Both the position numbers and the translations under genes were made by a program. Below are positions 23,177-50,724 of a stretch of DNA of 64,000 bases, piece after piece. This DNA is from Stichopus chloronotus (Eukaryota; Echinodermata; Holothuroidea; Aspidochirotida; Stichopodidae): the NCBI GenBank assembly GCA_021234535.1, contig CM037835.1, positions 744,001-808,000 of the forward strand, given 5' to 3'. Under the pieces are notes generated by a model. That model was not told where the DNA came from. It did not search any database and was given only the letters and a program-made list of their open reading frames with translations. Within the stretch, counting starts at the first letter, position 1, and every line of letters starts with the position of its first letter.

Positions 23177-26100
23177 ATGAACAGCAACAAGGGAAACGAA
23201 ATACCCGAACTAATGAAGAAAGTAGACTTTAAGAATGACGAATTAACTGCCAGAGATAGAGAATACATTTTCAAAATGACAGAGACTCATAAAAGGAAAG
23301 TAGCTGAATACGTTCGCGCAAAAAGTTTAAGACGGAACGCTTTCATTGGTGTTGGACTTGCAACAGTCGCCCTTGGCGTATGTATCCTTTCCACGAAATA
23401 ACATACAGTAGCCTTCTTAATTACAATTTAGCCTGGCCAAGGCTAAATTGCATATGGTTTGCTCCCTAGTCCTAGATCAAATTAAATGTAAGGGTGCCCT
23501 GATTTTGTATGCAATGAGTCTTTTAGTGAACAGGATTCCGAAGTCGACTTCTGGTGAACTAGCACCAGCTCTTAGTGTGGTCTGTCACCTCACATCAGTC
23601 ATAGCATAGTGGGATAGCTCAAATGCTGCACATACTTCTACTTAAGTTCTAGGCTAAGGTTACCGTAGCTGTCCCATCATGAAATTGGTGACTACTAATT
23701 AGCTTCGAACTAGCGAAGTCCAGCAACCTTTACTTCTGTGTGCGGCAAGGTTCTAGAACAAATAATTCATTCCAAGATTATGATTTGTGAACCACTTTGA
23801 AAATTAAATAGTACAACTGCTTTTTAAACAACATAGTACATGGAGTAGCCTAGACCCTTGACAAATCAGGACTGATCTGTGAATACCATGCCATGGGCAT
23901 CAGTCTGTGGTCAGGAGTGCCAGGGTACAGAATTTTCTTTGGAATTTAGAGTGTTATATTAGAAATGGTAAGCCATGCTCACTCAAGCATGAAGGAGTAG
24001 GGGGTCGATAAACAAAAATTGATTAAAGGCTGTAATGCATCACCCCAGACAGTTTCAATTCTCCCAACCACCTACCTCTAGTCCCTCCCTCAGCCTGTCT
24101 TACATTCCTCTACATGTGTAATCAAAACAATGGATCCCTGTGTACACTGTGTAATAGGAGCTGCTCTGCATCTTTCAAATTTGCTGGCAATCTAAGAGTA
24201 CTGTAACTTAGAACCAGTTGAGAATTTTCCTTTCAGGGAGGTAAAAATATAGCTTAGGGTGATGCAATACAGCCTTTAATCTAATCAGCATGCAATAGAT
24301 ATCAAGGGGGAAGGGACAAAAAATATGATTCCAGTTTTGTGGCCCCCTCCTAGGTGAAAGACAAACTTTTGATTAATATAGATCCATCAGTTTCAGATTC
24401 ATCAGATTCATCAGAGTAATGTAGAATCATCAAGATTTTGTTCATTTTATCATTATTATTATCCATGCCATGATTCCGCACACACGGCAGACTGAAACTT
24501 TCACAGAGAGTCACTCTTTGATATCATAGGGGTCTACCATCCAAGCAGCAGGCCACCCATGGTTGGTGCATAGAGTATACTGGAAGTACCATGAGTTGAT
24601 CACTCAACAAAATTAAGAACATAAAATATTCAAACATGTACTAAGATCAATTAAACTTTGCTAAGGGTTATAAAGTTGGCAGAGACAGCAGGAAGTGTTT
24701 AACATAAATTTGAACAGCAAGACACACCATATGTGCAATAATGTGCCTTGGTTTTTACTATAACTAAGATGCATTGGTTTTAATATGCACATAAAGTGCC
24801 CTAGGTAATAAGTTCAGCAATGTGTCTTGGTTTTGATGGTCAGCAATTTTCCTTGGTGTCTTGTTCCAGAATGTGACGTGGTTTTTACAAAAAAAATAAG
24901 ATGCCTTGGTTGAATGTGCAAATATTGCACCTTAGTTTTAAGTTCAATAGGGTGTCTTGGTTGTGACGGTCACCCATGTGCCTTCAATTTGATGTTCAAC
25001 AGTATGCCTTGGTGTGGATGTGTGTCTTTCAGTATTGTAACAGGTCACTCAAGTCAAGTCATCTACATTTCCCAACTCAAGTCAGGCAACTTTGCAAGTC
25101 AAGTCAAAAATTTGCTCAAGTCAACTCGAGTCAGTCTCATGGTTTAACAAGTCATTTGGAGACACCATAGTTTATGGATACCCATGTTTTAACATGAACA
25201 AGCTCATCGATCTAAAAAGAATCAGTCTAACCCCCTTGGTAAAATACTTGAAACCTGGCTTTGATGTACCAACTGCTGCAATTGCAATGTTTAAGTTAAG
25301 GAAAGCCATCTGAGAATAAACAGAATTGTCTCAAATAAAACTCACAATTCGTGGTAGGGATCTACAGTCTCTCAGCAATCTTTGTTCAAAGTTAATATTT
25401 TTCAGTTCCCTTGTTGAAGGCAGGCAAGGAATCTATGAGATGATCATGGCTTGTACAGTATGTGTGTGTGCATGTGTGTGAGTGGAAGTTCAACCTTGCT
25501 TGCTCTTGATAAGTAGAGGATCTCTTTCATGTTTTAGGTAGGTCAAAGGGCACACAAGGTCAGTAGATGTCATAATTCAGAAACCCTGTAAACACCATGC
25601 CTCCAAAAGGAAAAGTTGCTATAACTTCAAACCTAGTGTATTGGTTGTCCATTGTGAGTAGGTGGTCACTTTTGTTTTTCACAGAGATCAAAGGTTATTT
25701 GAGTTCACCAGAGATGGACGGTTCAAGACCTTGTAAGGAATATATATCAATGACTGATTTGTGCTGGAACTTCCCTCTGGTAACATTGGCCACTGTCCAT
25801 GATGTCTGTCATTGTATTATAATGATGAAAGGTCACATGAGGTTAGCGAAAATCATACTTTGAAAACCATGTACTGTAGACATGGTATCTCAAGTAGGGG
25901 AAGTTGAGTGAACTTCAAAATTGGTGTGTTTTGCTTATCCTTTGCTCTTCATAAATATTGGCAAGGAATCACAAAGTTCTTTGACTTTCTGGTTTCATAC
26001 TGTTTTCAACATTGTCGTCTCCTTTCCACAAACTTTGCACATAGTTACAATGCATACTACCCACATAACAACATCATGTAGGGACTGTTTACCAAATTTG

Positions 26101-27320
26101 TCAGATCATAAATCACAGTTACTGTACTTGTGACAAATTTGGGAGTACAATAAATTTGTCATCACATACATAAAATGAAAATCGCTTATATTCTATTTTG
26201 TTTCATAAAATCATATGTGCTGTTCAAAGTGTCTGCGGTCTTGGATTGGACCGACTGCTGTCATTATGTATCTGGTTTTAATGCACTCTGTCTAAGATCG
26301 AATTAAGGAAAGGTGGAATACTAATATCCAGGGATGCGGCCAGGGTCTAATGGGTGCGGTGGGGCACATTTTAAAATTCCAGCATGACTGATGGGGCATT
26401 TGGAAAAATTTCCATTGATTTAAGAGCTCATTAAGAAAAGGGGAAAAGTCCTGCAACTTTCACTGATTATTAGGCATACCTTCATCAATCTAAATATGAT
26501 AAATCTGTTCAGAAACATTTCTACCTCGTCACTGGGAGTCTCTCACTCAGTAGATATTTTGTCTCACTCTCTCTTTGTACTAAATTTCAGTGATTAGTGG
26601 TTGGTTTAGTGATTCTTTGCAGTGTCAATTAAATTACCTATAGCTAATAAAGGCGTATGCATTATTCTTATTAATATTCTAAGTTAAGATTCAAACAAGA
26701 AGGGCTGTGGACCTTTTATCATGAAAAACATGACACATGCTGCCTACACGGCTGGATAGCGGATTTGACGAAATACCCGATCTTGCTTGCTTGCTTTGAT
26801 TTGAGTCTTGTTTCTATGACTCAAGTCTCTATTCAGACCTAAGTCATTGCAGGTTCGAGTCCAAGTCAAGTTAATGGTGGCACGAATCAAGTCATTTTAA
26901 CTTGCCATTGCTTTGCTTTTTGACAAATTATCAGAAAATGTGATTCAAATCGTCTCCAGCCTTGAATTATTACAACACAGGTGTTTTTGTTCACTTAGTT
27001 CATCTACAGTAATCTTGTTATCGGTATTTGTTGCAGTGTTTCTGTGTTGTCTTGTACTGTAGGTTATACTGTACAGATTCATTGGCTTTGTTTAGTGTTT
27101 GTGTTGATGTTGCTTGCCATTGCTCTAACAAATTTCATCTCTTGGTATTGCCCATAGGAGACACAGCTGTATATTACTGTATTTTCATTTTCCAATGAAA
27201 TTAATGAACTATTTTCTTAGTAGCCTTGACTGGGTTGTCTCAGATGGTTATTCTATATATGCTGTTTCCCAGGAATCTTTCTTAGATGATTTGGATGACC
27301 CAAATAAACCAAAGTCATGA
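23177..27320 (+). CDS. COA3: COA3 (CCDC56/MITRAC12), cytochrome c oxidase assembly factor 3, two exons
   Basis: Exon 1 is 23177-23381, exon 2 is 27244-27320 (TGA at 27318-27320). Exon 2 follows a clean acceptor (gttgtctcag). The join is phase 1 and creates Tyr69 in LGVYGYSIYAVSQESFLDDL, which matches the conserved YGYxxYxxxQExFLD core of COA3 in animals. The product is 93 residues, close to the 87-106 of fly and human proteins. A basic stretch (RAKSLRRN) precedes the single membrane helix (about 54-74), and an acidic tail (DDLDD) faces the intermembrane space. COA3 is an inner-membrane protein that stabilises newly made COX1 (family knowledge). Without splicing, exon 1 runs on only to VCILSTK and stop, losing the conserved C terminus. 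The donor used (gtatcc) overlaps a better-looking gtatgt four bases upstream. Confidence 0.9.
24027..24275. mobile_element. MITE with about 19-28 bp inverted repeats, TTAA or TA target
   Basis: The 249-bp element starts AGGCTGTAATGCATCACCC and ends GGGTGATGCAATACAGCCT, near-perfect inverted repeats, with TTAA immediately outside both ends (24023-24026, 24276-24279). TA duplication would fit equally well. It has no coding potential. A diverged inverted relative lies at about 50725-50945. It sits in the COA3 intron. Confidence 0.8.
24725..25020. repeat. Degenerate tandem repeat, ATGTGCCTTGGTTTT-like core
   Basis: About nine spaced copies of a core like aTGTGcCTTGGtTTT at irregular 30-40 base intervals in the COA3 intron, immediately before the GACTCAAGTC-type element. 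Confidence 0.6.
25030..26920. mobile_element. Older relative of the hAT-type element, borders approximate
   Basis: The left end reads CAGTATTGTAACAGGTCACT followed by about 100 bases of CAAGTCAAGTC repeats (to 25155). A matching inverted zone of GACTCAAGTC, TTCGAGTCCAAGTC and CAAGTCATTTTAACTTG lies at about 26795-26915. This is the same architecture as 12060-13408, but the right terminus is eroded and no clear 8-bp duplication remains. The interior has no transposase-like frame. Confidence 0.55.
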
Positions 27321-27489
27321 TGATGCAGAATCCAGGAGGAGGTGAAACTGAAGGAAGAGACTGGGAATTCCTCTCTTCAACTCTGCAGCCCTTAATCTGT
27401 TTGCTTATCTCAGAAAAAAAAGTGTTTAAATTTTATGTCAATTGTATGTTGCCATGATGCTGTGTGAGGATGCTGGACTGGGTCTTGAA

Positions 27490-27930
27490 TTATACGAACA
27501 GTGATGAGTTACATCATCAATGAAATGGATATATCAATAGTGTCTGGTGATGAGTTACATCATCAATGCATGGAGTGTACCAGTAGTGTATGGTGATGAG
27601 TTACATCATCAATGCATGGATTATGTCAATAGTGTCTGGTGATGAGTTACATCATCAATGCATGGATTATGTCAATAGTGTCTGGTGATGAGTTACATCA
27701 TCAATGCATGGATTATATCAATAGTGTATGGTGATGAGTTACATCATCAATGCATGGATTATGTCAATAGTGTCTGGTGATGAGTTACATCATCAATGAA
27801 ATGGATATATCAATAGTGTCTGGTGATGCGTCACATCATCAATGCATGGATTATATCAATAGGGTCTGGTGATGAGTTACATCATCAATGCATGGAGTAT
27901 ACCAACAGCATCTGGTGATGGGTGATATCA
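27490..27930. repeat. 46-bp tandem array with an internal dyad, downstream of COA3
   Basis: About ten units spaced exactly or nearly 46 bases apart (anchors near 27501, 27547, 27593 and so on to 27915). Each contains TGATGAGTTACATCATCA, a hairpin-forming dyad (TGATGA/TCATCA with a six-base loop), followed by ATGCATGGATTAT. It starts about 170 bases after the COA3 stop, possibly within its 3' UTR. Confidence 0.85.
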
Positions 27931-30900
27931 TTAATCCATGCCATTTCCATTTATCTAGCATTGCAGCAGCTTCTTGGGAACAATTGATTGTTTGCTTTAT
28001 GGTCATTAATGATTTGCAGAATAATGTCAACATATCAATTTATGACATCATCATATCTCAAGAATTTTTTGAATTACAGTGGTTACTTCCTGTGTAGCAG
28101 ATCAAAGACTGCATTATTTTGCTATTTGTATTTGTTCTGCATTAAGCAATGTACAATATCTTTCATTTTTCATTATCAAGTATTGCCTTCAAAGATGTTC
28201 ACACACTGGAAGAGTATGTGTCCCTCAGTGTAGGCCAGGTTGTATGAAGAGTAAAATTGGAGTAAAATTAGAGCATTTTGGTGATCAATCACAGTTTCTC
28301 TACTGCTTGAAGTAAAGTACCAATGGCCAAATGTTAATCACTTCATGCAGAGTGAAGTTATTTGCACAATTTTGTACCAGAGATGCAATAGTTTTGACAA
28401 ATGTACAAAAGGCATTTAAAATTGAAAGAACCATTTTAAAAGCCCTGGTGACCATGCTGTTTTTCAAAAGAGGAGTTACTGTCAGAGTATGTATTTGTAT
28501 GTAACATTTAAGGTGTGCAAGAATGTTCTCTAAGTTAAATGTGCCTGCAGTGTGTTGCTCTTCCTCCAGAATAGTGCCACTCAAGAAAGTCAACACTGTG
28601 CAAACTTTTCCTAACAAACTTTGATACTATGTTTCGTGCAATTTTTCCAGCCAGTGCTGTAGCAACACATTAATATAGGCCAACTGTATTCATAGCCTGG
28701 CCATACTCACAGTGAAAGAAGGTACTGTAGCTTACACATGGACTTAAAAACTTGGCACACATTCTATTCTATAGAATATGGACTGCTGTTAAATAGATAT
28801 TCATGACCAACGTGGTATTGATAGCTATGTGGTCTTTACTAAGCTGTAAAGTAAACATGAGTTTGAACAACTTGGTTGCTGTGTCTTTCACATTCAGTAA
28901 GCACAATTTGAATGACACAGTATGAAAAAAAATATGACTGAACTGTGCCACTTGGTTAAGTCACTGAACACGTTTTGTTTGTTGACTGTCACACATTGTC
29001 TTGTTTGTTGACTGTCACACATTGTCTTGTTTGTTGACTGTCACACATTGTCTTGTTTGTTGACTGTCACACATTGTTTTGACTGTCACAGTCATCATGA
29101 TGCATTTAGTGAATGGTTGTTAGGATGTGACTGACTGATAACAGTTCGAAATATGTGTGAATTGAGGGCAAAGTGGCAGTCCCTGTTTCTGAGCTTATTC
29201 AAGTAAGCAATATTGAATGACTTCTTTGAAGCAGTGATAACAGTAAAACTCAGAAACTTGTGACACATGTGTTATTTACACAAATTTTGAAATTTCAAGT
29301 ATGCAGATTTTGAATAGCTCAATTTAGCTATTGTTTTACTTCTTTGTTATATCAAGACCAAATTGCCCATGCCTGCTGTACTTTATCAGGTGGTATGTAC
29401 CAAGGGTATGTCTGGTATACAATGGGTTTAATAGATTATTACTGTGTCATATATCAAAGTGCAAGCGTTCTCTTGGGAACAGGGTGAAGGGTAGATAAAG
29501 ATGCACAGTTTTTACCCAACATTCAATTCAGTGGTTTTCCAGGGAACTTTGGCCAAATAAGCCTGTTTGACTCTAGGAGCATACAAAACATTACTAAGTT
29601 GGCCATGCACACACAGGATATGCTTTCATTAGTTATCTTAACATTAGTCACGATCGCTTTCAGCATTTAGTGATTTTATGTCATTTTACGTTGCTCAACT
29701 TTGAGATTTCATTATTTTTTGTTGCCAGTAGCATGTTGATTATGATCTTTTTTTTGAAGGGAACAGTGCCAATTTTACAATTATCTGATATTTCTGTAAT
29801 GCTAGAATGATGCAGAAATACATCCTCCCTGCCCCTCCTTTGAGTGTCAGAATTAAAAATGCATAAAAACTGAATGAAGTTATGGTCCTGAAGGTTAAAC
29901 TTTGCATTGTATGTGTCAAGAGGAATTGAAAGTAATATAAAGAGAAATAGGACAATTGGGACCTCAAGTTATATATAAGGAATAGAAATTTCCTTTTTTT
30001 TTAATATGGCTTTATTATCATTGTCATCAATATTGTCAGATCTGATAAGAATTTGATACATTATGGTATTCGTAGGATGGCAGTTGGGAGCAGTTTCCCA
30101 GAAGCTAGCTAGCTAGCTAGCTGGTGGAGGTAACATTTACAGGTGATGTTTAAATCACTACCATGTGTTTGTAGTATAAGGTGCTTGCATGCAGAGATAC
30201 AGGTAGAGATGTTACTGAATGCATATTAATACATCAATCTACATCAGAGTTCACCTTGTTTCTATTCATTGGCGATGAGCAAAATTTGAGCATATAGACT
30301 TTCAAGGATGAAATAAAGAAGAACCACAGTTAGTAGATTGAACAAGTCCATTTTATTGATACTTGAAGTAAACTGCAACAGCATTACATGATATATACAA
30401 ATATTCAAATGAGTAAGTAATGATGACGGGTACCTTACACAAGTAACTGCATACAACTTGCCTATTTCAACCAAGTCCCGGGCTCAAATTTATTCCTTTT
30501 TTCTGTACAATATCAAAACTGTTTTTAATGTACCTTGGGGCATATAGTACAGTAAGTCCCTGTCTTTGCCTTTGGTGTTTTGGTACAGCATGTCCCTGTC
30601 CACAACTATTTTGGGTTTTTTTTTTTTGTCTTTTATTTTTATGCAATAAACAGTCGTTTAATGTGATTACTGCGAGGAATTGAGAACAGTTACCGCATTA
30701 ACTGACTGTCATTCAATCACTGCCAAGAAATTTACAGAAAACAAGAAGCCAAAATGACATATGGTTCCTTGCATTAAGATTAATTTAGCTGAGGCCCTTT
30801 AGTCTAAACAGAGGTTAATCCACAATTTATCACGTGCCAAAAAAGTTTGGACCCAATTCGTCCCAAAGAATGGTGATCAGCCAAAGGTATTCCACTACGA

Positions 30901-32048
30901 TATTGAAAACCCCCCTGTGACCTTTGACGTCCAAATTTTTTGCACTTATTGATTGCTCATAATGCATGGATCATAGCCCCCCAACTTTCAAGAAATGGTA
31001 TGATCAAAGAATGTTTGAGATAGAGTAACTGATGGCAATTGTGAACAAATAGATTCATCACAATACCTTGTTACATGGTGCCAGCCACCAAACAATCAGA
31101 TATAACTTCTCACCATACTGCATCAGTATAACAAGCACAAACTTTGTCCAAACTTCTTAACTTGAGTTAAGGTGTTAAAACTGTTTTAAAATTCTTGCAC
31201 CCAGTGCCCTCTGTTGAACTTTGACCCACACCAAAAACAACAGGGCACACCTCAATGTGTCGGACCTACATTGGCTTTGGATTGGCTTTAAAACTTTGAA
31301 ACAGGGACGAAGCTGCAGAGAAATACCACTGCAAGGCTGGGAGGAAACATGAAAAACTGGATAATAACTTAGCATGGCTGCAATAGAACCAGTTGCCACA
31401 TAAGATTGATAAAATAAGGTAATGAAGTTTGTAGCCAAACGGGCACAAGTCGGTACGAAATCACGTTTTGCAACAAAAGTGCTTTAGTTTGAACTTTCGT
31501 TTTGGAACGAAGAAATTGCAGCTAAGATTGTAAGTGTGGCTAATCACACTCCCAAAGTGTGACACCCAATTGCTAGAGAGTAATCCATTACCACTATCAG
31601 CACTAAAGCAGACCATAACCAAACAGAAGAATCTGTTTTTCATTTAACAACTCTGTTCCCATAAGCTCTCTTCTTAATCCTTCCCCAAACCTCCTAAAAT
31701 CCCTTAAACCAGGAATTCACTGACATGCATATGTGAGTCCTGTTCCTAAAAGGTAGACTTAATCAGCTAATTCAAGTAAGGTTTCTATAGATGATTTCAT
31801 TACCTGTTACATATTAGTACAGTAGGATCTAATGTTTGAACTAGCCACAGGACCTCCCTGTGACAATCCAACAAGGCTTGTTCTGATTAAATGTTTTCTG
31901 TCATTCAAATGTATACTAGATCATACTTTCATGAAAGCCATATTTGCCTTGCACAAATAAGTCAGTCCACAAATTCAGAGATTAGGTTCTTGTTGTTGAA
32001 GTGATAATTCACTTTCACGTCTGATGTTTCATCAACTGAGGTATCCCG
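27931..32048. other. Intergenic DNA between COA3 and MCM6 (3' ends facing)
   Basis: The two genes converge here. No other gene is supported. Apart from the 26-bp array, there is a short (TAGC)n microsatellite near 30103-30121 and T homopolymers near 29750, 29995 and 30615. Minus-strand AATAAA at about 30489-30494 could end a long MCM6 3' UTR, but this is uncertain. Confidence 0.4.
28975..29085. repeat. 26-bp tandem repeat, four units
   Basis: Nearly identical units of TTGTTTGTTGACTGTCACAC plus ATTGTC follow each other four times, the last partly degenerate. Confidence 0.85.
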
Positions 32049-47234
<15,186 letters not shown>

Positions 47235-47370
47235 TGTATGAAGTGAGATATTTGAGGTTGGATTTGGAGATGCCTCTTCGTGTCCAGATCGTTATAATCA
47301 CACTCACATTATCACTTTGCCTGTTGTGAATGCACTGCGCACTACTTGCGTACGGAACAAAAGCAACCTA

Positions 47371-47419
47371 TTTCGCGGGCTAAGCAAAAGCCAGCTTGAC
47401 ACATGCAAGTTTTCGCGCC
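47371..47419 (-). promoter_or_regulatory. Two E2F-like sites upstream of MCM6
   Basis: TTTCGCGGG at 47371-47379 and TTTTCGCGCC at 47410-47419 match the E2F consensus TTTSGCGC. They lie 137-185 bases upstream of the MCM6 ATG, in a short CG-rich stretch without a TATA box. MCM genes are established E2F targets in animals. Confidence 0.65.
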
Positions 47420-47699
47420 ACATGTCACATGGTTTGTTTTGGAAATTGAATTTACTACACACCCTCCCTGCAAATACGTTAAAGCGTGTGATCGAACTGT
47501 GCGGAAGCGTATAAGAGCAACAAATCATAAAGAAGTAAGTTAACAATTTGCTAAAGACATACATCTCTTCCACATGAAAAAATCCCTTTCTTGTCGTTTC
47601 GACATTTAACTGCAATGTCACAAAATAAACTTTTTTTGTTAACATCATCAAAATTCAAAAGCTGTGATTGCATCAAAATTTTGCTACATGTTTAATACC

Positions 47700-48270
47700 A
47701 TTTCATACAAGTCGAGATCTTAACAATTTGAAAAATATTAAATTGGTGACTTTTCTGAACTCTGCAATGGTCTAAATCTTTGTTAAATGTTCAACGGATA
47801 AGTCACAATTTCCTGTGATCCCAAACAATTATCAGCCAAACTGCGAACTTGTTAAAACTGTGCTAAGGTGTACGATATGCTAAATGCGGAGTTGATGAGT
47901 TACAATTTATAGTGATTTCAATACATGTTTGCATAATACTCAATTGCTAACCGTTCTAAGCCATGCAAACTCGACATCTCGGAAAACTTTGTCCAATTTT
48001 TGAAATACCGTATTAGAAATAATTTGTTGTCTTGATAAAACTTATCTGCATATTGTCGAGATTCCAACTTACCGCGCTAACTCCACATCGAAGTTGTCAA
48101 ATTGTCGAGATGCCGTTTTACAAATAATTTATTTTGATAAAACTTTGAAAATTTTTGAGATACCGACTAATGCTACGTGCTATTGTTATCTCTACAAAAA
48201 TTTTGCAAATTGCCTAGATACTGACTTCAGCTTAGAGAAATTTGTCCAGATACTGAAATTGCTACTTTAA
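47700..48270. repeat. Degenerate repeat upstream of MCM6 (TGTCGAGAT-type)
   Basis: Loosely repeated blocks share TGTCGAGAT(a/t)CCG and ACAAATAATTT(g/a)TTTTGATAAAACTT at roughly 80-90 base spacing. Old and strongly diverged. Confidence 0.5.
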
Positions 48271-49849
48271 CAAGATAACTTTACATCTCGCATGTCTCCT
48301 TATGTCCTCCGTAGATTTGAGCGTTAAAACACTGTGTCGTAAGGCACAATGTAGACAATACACTCCAACACTAGTGTTGCCAAGATCTTTCAGCAGGGGG
48401 TCCAAACGTGAATAATTGACTAGTCGAAGCATACAGACCGGAGGGGAGCAAAACCATGAGTCCTGGGATGTGGCTGTAGCCTCGGTCAAGACTCCACACA
48501 ATCCACGGCCACATAGCACGCCCTTAGTACAATAATAATAAAATATAATAATAATAAAATGCAATGGCGCCCCCGTTTGAAACTTCATTCCCATACAGTA
48601 TACTTGGCGAAATTGTTAAAAGAGACTGCACTGTATGGTCAACATACGGAACTTCGAACCTGTACAAGTTACTGAAAGAAAAGAACTACCAACGTCTTCA
48701 TCGTCTTGAGAATACATTTCATGCAAGAGGATTTTCAGGTGGGGGGGGGGGGGAGGAGGGGTGGACTGTTTAAGACAAAAGATTTCTCACTACCTAAGAG
48801 CAGGGTTACCATCGTTTGACGCGTAGTTTGCGAGAAATTATTTGACAAAAATACCTTCAGGCTCTGCCATACTCTTGGAAGCAAACGGACGGGAGGTGAG
48901 TTTCAGCAATGCTAAGTACTACGCAACCATCCATCGGCAGTGGCGCGGAGCGTTGGTACACGAAATTGTTTGGAATTACAAGCAATCCCCTCCACAGCAA
49001 TCCCGCAAACGGCACTTGCCTGGTGTTCTAAGCTACAGTCATGTACGCAGCCTAGAAGTAAAGATCTCGTATCTGCAATTTCTCAATTACCAAGAACAAA
49101 TATCAATCTATATGGGCAGTGGTAATACATATCAGATGGTTCAACCGGCACCGATGCAGAGAAGTAGGGAGAAAAAAAAGGAACAGGGTTGTGGGGGAAT
49201 TATGGCAAGACTATCTACGCATCATCGTCAGTTTACGGCCGAGCAAACAAGAAAAAAAGGGGGAAAAATGGGGAAAATACCCCGTGGATCGCGATTACCT
49301 CTCTTCTTAGTAAACCTGTGGAAATGGTTAACTTAGTATAATCTTGGATGGAAAACTGTCCTCCCAGTGCCCTTCCTTTAAGGGTTGCTTATAAGGGGAG
49401 GGGGGTCATGAGACTCGACGTGCATGAATGTGAAAATAATGGCGGACAATTTAAACAGTTACAGGTCGATGTATCGGAAATACTGCAGTATGCCTCTATT
49501 ACATTTGGGCACCCAGTATTTGAACTAAACTGGAGGGGGGGGGGGGGGGGCTGACTGTTGGAGGGGAGACAGCTGTGCTTTAGTTCTGAGAGAAAAATAC
49601 AGAATACACAACCAGGGGCCCAGTGGCGTAGCCAGACTTTTTCATGGGAGGGGGGGGGGGGGGCTGAGGGGGCAAAGGAAAAACATCGAGTGCCTCGACT
49701 TAGTGGGGTGTGTTGGTGACATACATGGTGTCAACATTGAGTGTTGCAGAGAGTGCTGGTAACTTTCAATATGGGACTTCTGTCTTTCACATGTGTCGAA
49801 TTTGGCTACAAGAGGGAAGAAAGAAATAATCTTATAAATTCAGAGATTT
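48271..49849. other. Intergenic repeat-like DNA with long G homopolymers
   Basis: G runs at about 48739-48751, 49533-49550 and 49650-49663 recur in a similar setting (GGGG followed by a GA-rich or CTGA stretch). Two plus-strand frames (48564-48773 and 48842-49336) are open for 69 and 164 codons but have no family motif, and the longer one starts at TTG; I do not call them genes. Confidence 0.4.
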
Positions 49850-50440
49850 TTTTCTGTACGAGATCCCTTTGCACTGATTACAGGCCTGCCAGCAAATTTT
49901 GAGTTAGTTGACGGTGCCGTGTATACTTTCGGTAGCATAACTGGTGTTGCGCGATGACCCAGAGGTCCCCAGTAGATCTTCTGATGACCTTTGACCTCAA
50001 CCAAAACAACATGGTTTTTGTAATCAATGTCGTACACGTATGCACGAAATACGACATCTGTCCAAGCTCCCCTTCTTGAAATATCGTGTTAGAAAGTTTT
50101 CCCAATTTGACCCCAAATGGCCTTTGACTTCCACAAAAACATGGTTCTTATCCTCAATGTGGCACACCTATGTACTAAATATGACATTTTTCCAAGCTTC
50201 CTACCTTGAGATACTGGCGTCCAAGTTTTCCCAATTTGACCCGTTGACTTCAAATGACCTTTGACCTCCACCAAAATCAACAGAGATCTTGTCTTTGATG
50301 TGATACACTCTGTACTAAATATGAGATCTGCTCAAGCTCCCCCCCCCCCCCCCTTGAGATATCGTGTTTACAAGGTAGGTGTCACAAACACACATAAACA
50401 CACAGCCACATACACCGTCGCGTGATTACATAGGTAGGCC
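49850..50440. repeat. Dispersed repeat, copy 3, three to four tandem monomers
   Basis: Monomers contain TGACCTTTGACCTC(c)ACCAAAA, CT(t)GT..TCAATGTG..ACACCTATGTACTAAATATG and CAAGCTcCC..CTTGAGATAT(c)GTGTT. The last one runs into TCACAAACACACATAAACAC. Similar monomers with 'tgacctttgacct' are common interspersed repeats in marine invertebrate genomes (general knowledge). Confidence 0.65.
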
Positions 50441-50724
50441 CTACTTACGATTTCTTCGAAACCAAAGATGAACTCGAGTAGTACAAGTCTGATTCATACA
50501 TAAATGCACACATCCTGCATAATGAACACACATATCAAGAGTATCATTAAAACCAAAAACTATTGCATGTCATGCTATTTGGTTGCATCATTCATGTAGC
50601 CTACATTTGTCTTGGTTCAAAAATGGGTGTCACATTATGCAGTGGACTGTTACAATTACATGAATAGATATACAATAGAAACTCTAACTCAATTGAAATT
50701 TGGCAACTTGGCAAAGCTCAGTGA

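Noticed and set aside
26852..26862. GGTTCGAGTCC resembles a tRNA T-arm / B box
   Set aside because: It lies inside the GACTCAAGTC repeats of a transposon end, and no acceptor stem, D-arm or anticodon arm can be built around it.
27490..27930. 46-bp repeats as a possible CRISPR array
   Set aside because: Units are head-to-tail without unique spacers, and the DNA is eukaryotic.
48842..49336. 164-codon plus-strand open frame
   Set aside because: Starts with TTG, low-complexity Lys/Arg stretches, surrounded by G homopolymers and repeats; no motif recognised.
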